Shown piece after piece: positions 53,386 to 61,300 of a stretch of 64,000 nt of DNA. The DNA is from Clostridiales bacterium. GTDB taxonomy: Bacteria; Bacillota; Clostridia; Christensenellales; Pumilibacteraceae. The stretch lies in contig JAFLVE010000106.1 of assembly GCA_022511445.1 (NCBI GenBank), forward strand, positions 1-64,000. The letters are read 5' to 3'. The notes beneath the pieces were generated by a model that saw only the letters and a list, made by a program, of their open reading frames with translations, ran no database searches and was not told the DNA's origin. Numbering within the stretch: position 1 is the stretch's first letter; the number at the start of each line of letters is the position of its first letter. Made by a program: the position numbers and the translations under genes.

Positions 53386-53424
53386 AAAGCACGGTATCCG
53401 CGCTCGCCGGAGCGCGGGTACCGT
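53386..53424 (-). terminator. Strong hairpin with U run inside the lipoprotein operon
   Basis: On the minus strand ACGGTACCCGCGCTC and GAGCGCGGATACCGT form a 15-base stem with one G-U pair and a four-base loop, then GCTTTTTGAGG, whose GAGG is the ribosome site of the next gene. This is an intrinsic terminator by form, placed so that only read-through mRNA expresses the 1281-residue lipoprotein. Confidence 0.7.
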
Positions 53425-53455
53425 CTTCGTTGACAATTATTTATTTACGCCGTAA

Positions 53456-55909
53456 TCAGTTGTACCTTGCCGCGTAGTCGTTGGTAAGGTAGACGTCAAA
53501 GTAGAAGTAGCTTGTATAGATGTTTTCTACCCTTATCGTGATTTGGGTGTTGCCGTAAACGATCAAGCGGTTGTAGTCCGTGATCTTTATGGACAGCTTT
53601 GACAATCCCGCCTTAGTCATTTCGGCATCCATCTTTTCAAGATACTTATCGAACAGCTCGTCGGGAAGCTGTCTGTTTTCGTCGTACTCCATTGCCTGGC
53701 AGGTTACGGCCATATAGCGGAGATATTTCGTTTGACCGTTGCCGAGGTCGATGTCGTACTCCTCGCAGAACGGACCGGACATATAATCGTCGAATATGTT
53801 GGTGAACAGCGTAGGCGCGGGAACCTTGTTGTAGGAAGAGCCGTACATGCTCTTAATAGCGGTAAGCGCGTCGGGATAGTAAACATAACCTGTTTTGGGA
53901 TCGCGAAGGTTTTTCCCTTCCTCATCTACATAGTATTTCATCTCGAACTTATCCCAGGTCGTTATCGAGCCACGCTCTTTGTAGTTGGTAGTAAGTCTTT
54001 CTTCCGCAATCGCCGTAGATCCGATATTGTCGAACGTGGTCTTAATGGTGCCGTAGGCCGTGGTAATATTGTAAGGGAACGTAACGGAAACAACGTTGCC
54101 GTCGCTGTCCACCACTATTGTAAGCGGATGAGAGGAATCGGCATACGAGCTGTCGCTGTAGCTGTGCATCGAAACCTGCATTGCTATGTCGCGCGTTACG
54201 TCGGATTCCTGAAGCTTAAAGGTGTACTGCGTCTTCCCGCCCTGAGTGGAAGATCCGCTAAACTCGAACAGATTTGCGGAAAAGTCGAACTTGGGAAGAA
54301 CGCGCTCCTGCATGGATCCGTTAAGGCGCTTGATGCCCTTAAGACCTTTTTCGGTTACGGTAGATTCTCCGTCGGCGTTAGACGTTACAACGTACGGCTC
54401 GAACATCTCGAAATATCCGTCGAACTGTCTGTAGCCGCTGTACTCGACGTGGTAAATCTTGTCGTCCATTGTGTACGAGTATTTACCCGTGCGCTTAAGG
54501 ACGATAGCATCCTCGGAAACGTAGCCGACAAGTCCAACCGTGCCGGTAGCCGAATTGTAGTTTGATATCTCGTCGTCAAACGTGAAGGTAGCAGCCGCTC
54601 TCGGGGCGTTATATGCGCGTGCGAGACTGTAGTCCGAATAATCGCTGTCGTCGTAGCCACCCTCATAGATGGCGTTTTCGGTTGCTGTAAATCTGTAGCT
54701 TGTAGCATTTTTAAGGTTGTTAAGCGCCGTAGTAAGCTTGTCTGCGTTCTCGGGCGCCGCATAAGGGGTCTTTGCGGCAATTGCGGTAGATCCGATTTTA
54801 GAGAACTCGATGTGAATCTCGCTTACGCTCATTGCGTCGTATCCGGTTATGTTGCCGCTTTGGTCGTAGGAAGCGCCGGAGTACGAAGGGTTGCACTGCG
54901 CGTCGATAGCCACGATATGCTCGTGCGCCTCGTCGAGCTCGAACACTACGGTCCTAAACCATTCGGTCGAAGGGTCGAGCATGGGGGTAAGCGATTGAGC
55001 GAGATACGCAACAAGGAAGAACTCCTCGGAATTGTTCGTGTTTACGTTGTACTCGTAATGCGAAGGGTCGGCGGGATCGTAGGTCATTTTGGTTTCGTTG
55101 ATAAGGTTGTTAAAGCCGCCGAGATGGTTCCAATAATGCTGTGCTTCCCAAGCAAGAGGCTTGCTCCTGTAATCGGTCTGCATCTTGCGGGTAACCTCGT
55201 TGTACTTGTTGATTATCTCTTTTTCGATGGAGTGACCGTCGCTTAACGTTTCGATTACGTAACCGTCGAGATCGGTAATGGTGTACTTAACGTCATTCTT
55301 CGTGCCCTTGTAGTAGGTGTCGACGAGCTTCTCGGTACCCGCACTCGACCAGCTGCCGCTCCAAGCGCCCTCTTCCATTTCGACCGAAATGTCATACACT
55401 CTCGTTCTGCTATTGGAAGAAGTGTGGGAGTCGACGTACTTATCGGTAACGGTACCCGTAACGGTGATATTTTCACCCGAAATTTCGGCGAGCATTGCCG
55501 TTGTAAGATAGCCGACCTGCCCGTCGCGTTTGGGCGCAAGAACGGTTACCGTTTTGGTACCTTTTGCACCGGAATTTTCAACCGAGGTGGCGGTAATAGT
55601 GACGAGCTTGTTTAATATCTCCGGCTCGGTAAGCACGGAAACAACGCCGTTATCGTCGACTCTGAGCGTGGTAGGGTCGGAAACAGTCCAGGTAACTGCC
55701 TGGTTGTCGGTACCCGTAACGGTTGCGGAAAGGGTCATTGTCTCACCCTTTTTGATTGTATCTTGCCCGCCTGTAATTTCCACAACAATAGGATCGGGAA
55801 TATCGGGACCGGGGCCGGGGGTAACGTCGCATGCAACGACGCCGATTGCGAGGACAAACGCCAAAGCGATTGTCGTCAGCAGTCCGAAAAACCTTTTTAG
55901 TTTTTTCAT
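53456..55909 (-). CDS. Lipoprotein with BIG2 domain, paralogue of its neighbour
   Basis: 817 residues; lipobox VVAC (Cys27), a PGPGPDIPDP linker, a BIG2-type Ig domain (about 40-125) and a 690-residue C-terminal part of unknown family. That part shares landmarks with the 800-residue lipoprotein just upstream: RVYDISVEM / VSYDISTAM, PKFDFSANLF / PSFDFAAEIF, VVDSDGNVVSVTFPY / VVNTDGYIESAGFNY. AAGGAG precedes the ATG, 25 bases after the upstream stop. No catalytic motif seen; surface location and co-expression with a subtilisin-like protein are the only clues. Confidence 0.72.
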   Translation of the reverse strand: MKKLKRFFGLLTTIALAFVLAIGVVACDVTPGPGPDIPDPIVVEITGGQDTIKKGETMTLSATVTGTDNQAVTWTVSDPTTLRVDDNGVVSVLTEPEILNKLVTITATSVENSGAKGTKTVTVLAPKRDGQVGYLTTAMLAEISGENITVTGTVTDKYVDSHTSSNSRTRVYDISVEMEEGAWSGSWSSAGTEKLVDTYYKGTKNDVKYTITDLDGYVIETLSDGHSIEKEIINKYNEVTRKMQTDYRSKPLAWEAQHYWNHLGGFNNLINETKMTYDPADPSHYEYNVNTNNSEEFFLVAYLAQSLTPMLDPSTEWFRTVVFELDEAHEHIVAIDAQCNPSYSGASYDQSGNITGYDAMSVSEIHIEFSKIGSTAIAAKTPYAAPENADKLTTALNNLKNATSYRFTATENAIYEGGYDDSDYSDYSLARAYNAPRAAATFTFDDEISNYNSATGTVGLVGYVSEDAIVLKRTGKYSYTMDDKIYHVEYSGYRQFDGYFEMFEPYVVTSNADGESTVTEKGLKGIKRLNGSMQERVLPKFDFSANLFEFSGSSTQGGKTQYTFKLQESDVTRDIAMQVSMHSYSDSSYADSSHPLTIVVDSDGNVVSVTFPYNITTAYGTIKTTFDNIGSTAIAEERLTTNYKERGSITTWDKFEMKYYVDEEGKNLRDPKTGYVYYPDALTAIKSMYGSSYNKVPAPTLFTNIFDDYMSGPFCEEYDIDLGNGQTKYLRYMAVTCQAMEYDENRQLPDELFDKYLEKMDAEMTKAGLSKLSIKITDYNRLIVYGNTQITIRVENIYTSYFYFDVYLTNDYAARYN

Positions 55910-55934
55910 TTTTTTTCTCCTTAAGGGGTTAATA

Positions 55935-58337
55935 CTAATTTTGGGGCGCCGCGGTGACCCATACGTAGATGAACAGGTCGAGCGACGAATCTACGGGCTG
56001 AATGTTAATCGTCCTTTTAAATCCGTTTTTGTCGGTATAAACCTTGGAATACGTGTTGTTGCGCGATCTTGAATACCCGAGTTCGAGAAGGTAGGTGCGA
56101 AGCGTGCTAAGCGAGCTTGAAAGCGTATAGTCGATTTCGAGCGGAACGTCGTAGTATAAGCCTATCGTCCTGTTCGCGCCTCTCATGGACGAGAGTCCGA
56201 AACCGAAGGTGTCGCCGAGCACGTTGTCGAATACGGGAACAACGTTTTCGATTGTCTCCTCGTCCACCTCGAGCTCGAGGAAGGAAGCAAGGTACACGTC
56301 GGCGGCAACGTCGCCCCTATCGGTAAGCATGTCGGTAATAACAAAGCTGTTCCAGCTATTGGGCACTTCCCTAACGGGCAGGCTTTCGAGCTTACCTACA
56401 ATGTCGCTGTTCGTTTCGGTCGTGCCGAAGTCGTAATAGCTTATTTCAACAACGCCTACGAGATAGCCGAGGTAATAGTTAAAGCCCGCAGATTCTATAT
56501 AACCGTCGGTATTGACCACAACGTACGGGGTGAACGACGCATTGTTGGTGTAAGTGCTGTCCGTTGCGTAAATACCGTACAGGTCAGCATCCGAGCCTAA
56601 ACCTTTATAGAAGGTTGTCGCCACGGCGCACATCGGATAATCCGCATAGTAATACATCTTACCCGTTTCCTCGTCGGTAATGCGCGTCGTGAAAATCTCT
56701 GCGGCAAAGTCGAAGGACGGCCTGGCGTTTTTAAAGCTGTCGGCGTACGCCCTGCCCGTGCCGAGTGTGTTAAGCACCGCGCCGGACGAGTCCTGGTTTA
56801 CGAAGAACGTATTGTAAAAGTCCGTGCCCTTTTGTTCCGTCCTGTTAACGTAACCGTAGTCAAGCCCCGTAAACTGCCTCGTGCCGTTGCCGAGGTAGAC
56901 GTTGCTGTAATCTGCGGGGATAAAGTTGTACGGAACAAAGTGACAAACGTCGGGGGTAACCGTTTCGATATAGCCGGTATAGTCGTAGGTATACGTTAAA
57001 TAGTTAATGCCGACGTTAAGGAACTCCGTGGTATAGTTGTCGAGCGCCTGCATTTTGGCTATCGCGTCCTGAAGCGGCCTATGAACTTCCTCGTCGTGCT
57101 TGTACTTTTGGATTTTGGATACCTTTACGCGGTCCTCGCCGATATTGAGCGCTACGGTAAGCTCCATTTCCGCAATATAACCCTCGTAGGTGGTGTAATC
57201 GGTTTTGGATTCTGCGTATATACCCGCAATCTCGCCTTCCTCTACGATAAGCGAAAGGGTTTCGGGGTCGAAGCCGTAAGGGTTGGCGGCGGAAACAATC
57301 TTATTCATAAAGTCCGCTTTGTCTTCTTCCTTTTGCTCTTCGCTGTCGCCCATGCCGACGTATTCGTAACGCCACGTCTCTGTGTTAAACTCAAACGCGT
57401 CAAGCGTTACGTTTCTGCCGTAGAAAGCGTTGTAAAGACCTGCGTCCACCCAGGTAAGCGGATTGCCGTCCCCGTCCTCGAGCGGAGTGGGATCGTCGTC
57501 GTTGTTAAGGCTGACCTGCACCTGAGCGGCTATGCCGCCCTCGTTTTTGATGTATAAGCCCGACGCAATACCGACGTCCACCTCGTACTTACCGTACCAC
57601 TCGGAGCCGTTCATTGCCGTGCTTATGTCGTACGACACGCTGTTATACGGTCTGTAAGTCATAATCGAATAGAGATTGACGGTTAAAAAGCCCTCGAAGC
57701 CGATATATTCGGTATTGAGCTCGTCTATCATTTCTTGCGTAAGATTGGGCTTTGCCGTTACGGTAAGCGCCTTTGTAAGCGACACGGAGGAGTCGAATTC
57801 GCTTGTCACCTTGACGGAAACAATCTTGTCGCCCGTAACCTCTTTGGCGGTTACGAGACCTTCGTTGTTTACGGAAATTATGTCGGAGCCGGAAGTAACA
57901 GTCCAAGTAACTCTTTTGTCCGCGGTGCCGTTTACAACCGCCTCAAGCTGAAGCTTACCGCCGCTTTTAACCTCCGATCCGCCCTTAACGCCTATAGTTA
58001 CGTCGTCGCGCCTATATGTTACGGGTGTGGATTTGGGGGAATCGGTATAGCCTTGAGCCTTTGCGTATACGGTAACGGTGTAGTCTCTTACAAGCCCTAT
58101 ATCGAGATAGTAGTATTCCGCGGCGGCGGTATGATCCTCGCCGTTAACGGTAACCACGTACGAGGTAGCGTTTTCCACCTTGCTCCAAATAACGGTAACA
58201 AGGTCCTCGTCCTCTATCTTGCTGAATCTGACGTTTTGAGGCGCGGTAAGAACACGCTCCTCTTCGATCGGCGTTTCGCAGCCCGCAAAGCAAAAGATTA
58301 ACGTTAATGCAAGAATAATGCTTAATATCTTTTTCAT
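55935..58337 (-). CDS. Lipoprotein with fibronectin III and BIG2 domains
   Basis: 800 residues; lipobox FAGC (Cys20), fibronectin type III domain (TAPQNVRFSKI, about 30-108), BIG2 domain (about 112-193), then a 600-residue part paralogous to the following lipoprotein. Its ATG overlaps the stop of the subtilisin-like protease gene as TAATG, with GAGGAAAAG upstream, so the two are translationally coupled. That tight link suggests the proteins are needed in similar amounts, perhaps as partners. Confidence 0.75.
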   Translation of the reverse strand: MKKILSIILALTLIFCFAGCETPIEEERVLTAPQNVRFSKIEDEDLVTVIWSKVENATSYVVTVNGEDHTAAAEYYYLDIGLVRDYTVTVYAKAQGYTDSPKSTPVTYRRDDVTIGVKGGSEVKSGGKLQLEAVVNGTADKRVTWTVTSGSDIISVNNEGLVTAKEVTGDKIVSVKVTSEFDSSVSLTKALTVTAKPNLTQEMIDELNTEYIGFEGFLTVNLYSIMTYRPYNSVSYDISTAMNGSEWYGKYEVDVGIASGLYIKNEGGIAAQVQVSLNNDDDPTPLEDGDGNPLTWVDAGLYNAFYGRNVTLDAFEFNTETWRYEYVGMGDSEEQKEEDKADFMNKIVSAANPYGFDPETLSLIVEEGEIAGIYAESKTDYTTYEGYIAEMELTVALNIGEDRVKVSKIQKYKHDEEVHRPLQDAIAKMQALDNYTTEFLNVGINYLTYTYDYTGYIETVTPDVCHFVPYNFIPADYSNVYLGNGTRQFTGLDYGYVNRTEQKGTDFYNTFFVNQDSSGAVLNTLGTGRAYADSFKNARPSFDFAAEIFTTRITDEETGKMYYYADYPMCAVATTFYKGLGSDADLYGIYATDSTYTNNASFTPYVVVNTDGYIESAGFNYYLGYLVGVVEISYYDFGTTETNSDIVGKLESLPVREVPNSWNSFVITDMLTDRGDVAADVYLASFLELEVDEETIENVVPVFDNVLGDTFGFGLSSMRGANRTIGLYYDVPLEIDYTLSSSLSTLRTYLLELGYSRSRNNTYSKVYTDKNGFKRTINIQPVDSSLDLFIYVWVTAAPQN

Positions 58338-61300
58338 TATTTCTTTTCCTCCTTGTCGGCTGTGCCGGGACCGTTTTTCTTTTTCATTCTCGAATACACG
58401 ACAACCGTGTACGCGATGAATATAACGGAAACGACGAGCACCACGACTATTACGACAATCATTACAATCTCGAGAGCGGTGACGCCGTCATTATGCGGCT
58501 GTTCGTACCAAATGGGAGGCAAGCCCTTTAACTCGAGAATTCTGTTTTTGGCGTTGCGGACGGCGGAAACAAACGCGTTCCATTCCTCCGCCGTATAGCC
58601 GAAGTCCACAGCCGTGCGGCTTATCGCTTCCAATTCAGTAAGAGCGTTGTCGACAAGCTTTTCGTCCGACATCGTAATTGTCTTGATAAGCATGATTTGT
58701 TTTGCGTATTCGATAAAGTCGGACAGGTGCGCGTCCATTGCGACGTAATCGCTTATTATCGCCTTGTTAACCTTGCCGAAAAACGCCTCGTAGATAATCG
58801 AATCGTAGCCTGTTACGTCCGAATTGGAGGGAAGTATCATCGCTATCCTCGCCTGCTTTCCGGCAAGATCCTTAAACGTGAAGTAGCAAAGCATCTCTCC
58901 GTATATGTCGAACTGGTTGTGAAGAAGCTCGTATCCGGGATCGCCCTCCTCGAGCGAAGCGTCGCGCACGTACGTGCTCTCGAGCGTAGGCGCTTTTACC
59001 GAGCGGAACTCGACCGAAAGAAGGCTCTTGTATCCGAAGAAAGCGAAATTACCGATGGATTTAAGCGAGCCGGGCAAAACGATATATACAATGTGTTCGT
59101 TTTCGTTGCCCGCGTAATAGTCGATTGCAACCGTCCGCTCTCTTACCGTAAGAGTCTCAATCTCCATTGCGGCGGGTACGGAAGCGAGCATGTATTCGCC
59201 GTTGGGAAGCGTGACGTACAGTATACCGTTATCGATGAGTGCGTAGTCGTTTACTTTGCCGTTATTCGTCTTTACACCGTTATCGAGATAGTAAAAGCTT
59301 GTAAGCGAGGTGCAGCCGAGGAATGCGATTTGGTCGACGAGCGCGATGTCGTCCGAGAACACGAACTCGGTAAGCTTGGTATTTAGTGCGAACGCGCCCA
59401 TTCCGATAGAAGAAAGCTTAGGCGCCGTAAACGTTGTAAACAGTCCGTTCTGGAAAGCAAAGGGTCCGACCGAAATAAGGTTATTGGCCGTTATCGTGCC
59501 CGAAAGGGACGTGTCGGCAAATGCACCGAAGCCTATCGTCACTGCCGACTCGAGGCTGATATCGGAAAGACTATAGCTCGAGGTAAACGCATAATCGGCG
59601 AACTCCTCGACTTTGGACAAATCGATATCGGAAAGATTCGAGCAACCCGCAAACGCGAACACGCCTATACGCTTAACCGAATCGGGAAGAACGATGGATA
59701 CTAAGGACTCGCAGTAGCCGAAGGTGTAATCGGGTATCGCGGTGAGCCTGGCTTCAATCTTCACGTTTGCAAGCTTCGAACAGGCAAAGAACACGCCCTG
59801 TCCCATTTCGGTAAGCGACGCAGGAAGAACTATTTCCTTAATCTGCGGCGCGGTGGCGTACTCGTCGTACTGACCGAACACGAAGTCGCCTATCTTTTTA
59901 ACGTTGGGAATAAGCACGGTCGTAAGCGACTTGCAGTCCGCAAAGGCGTAGTTACCTATCTCGGTAACGCCTGTAAGATCCGCCTTCCAAAGCGAAGTAC
60001 AGCCGTAGAAGGAATCCTCTTCTATAAACCCGTCCGTCTTGCTTAAGTTGATTGTACTAAGCAGCGTATCGTTAAAGAAGCAAGCTCTGCCGAAGTGAAC
60101 GCCGCCCTGGTCGGGCATAGAGACGGTAGTGAGTTTTACACAGCCCTGGAACGCGCCGAAGCCGAAATTTGCGTTTGCACCGATTACTACGGATTCGAGC
60201 ATGGAACGGAAGAACGCGCCCTCGCCGTAGTGTGCGTTTGCATTAACAACGACAGACTTAAGATTCGTCATGCTGAACGCATATGAATCGACGTAGTCGA
60301 CGGCGTTAAGATTGATTTCCGAAAGAGCGGAGTCGTAGAACGCGCGCACTCCTATTCTTATTTTTCCCGTATTGGGCAGCTCGACTGCGGTAAGCTCCTT
60401 GCATGCCGCAAAGGCGAAATCGCCGATAGTAAGCGCGTCGTCGGCAGTCAACGTCACCTTGGTAATACCGAGCCCGCTGAACGCGCCCGCGCCGATATGT
60501 TTGTACTCGGCGGGGATAGTAACGTCGCCGGTTACCGCGTTGGAGACAAACAGTATCGTGTCGCCGCTCTTATTAAGGAGGTAGTGTCCGTCGGACGAGG
60601 TCTTGTAGTTGGTATTGCCCGCAGGAACGTCGAACGTCGTTATATTGGTGCCGCGGAGCGTTGCGCCCGAAATGTCGGAAAGTACGGTCTTCTCGCCGAA
60701 GCGGAGGGTTGTGAACTTTTCGCTGTTAAGGAACAGATAGTTGCCGAGCGACACTTCACAATTGGGGAGCGTAAGGCTCTCGAGCGAGGTGCAGTTATAA
60801 AACACCTGGTCGCCGAGCTTGGTCACTTTCTTGAAAGTAACCGAAGTCAGCTTGGGATTGCTTGCAAAAGCGCCCTCGCCTATCGAGTACAAATCGTTTT
60901 CAAGCACCACCCACTCGAGGTTGTCACAGCCCGCAAAGCAGTAATCGGGGATTGACACCTTCTCATAGATTGTAACGTTGGTTAAGCCGCTTGCCGCAAA
61001 CATCTGCTTGGCGAGCTTTGTGTGCTCGGTGAGTTTCACCTGCTTGATATTGTCGCAGCCCTGGAATGCCGACTCGCCGGTGTTGCGGAGCGCCGAAAGA
61101 TCGAGATTGCTTACGGTATCGGTGCCGTCGACCTTGGAGCCGACAAGGGCTTTGCAGTTTTCGAACGCGCTTTCTCCTATTGCATACGCTTTCGAAAGGT
61201 CTACTCTCTCGAGGCGTGCACAGGCGTAAAACGCGCGCTCGCCTATCGTGTAAGTGGTGCCGAGGTTAATCTCTTCCAACTTACCGTCGCCGTAAAAAGC

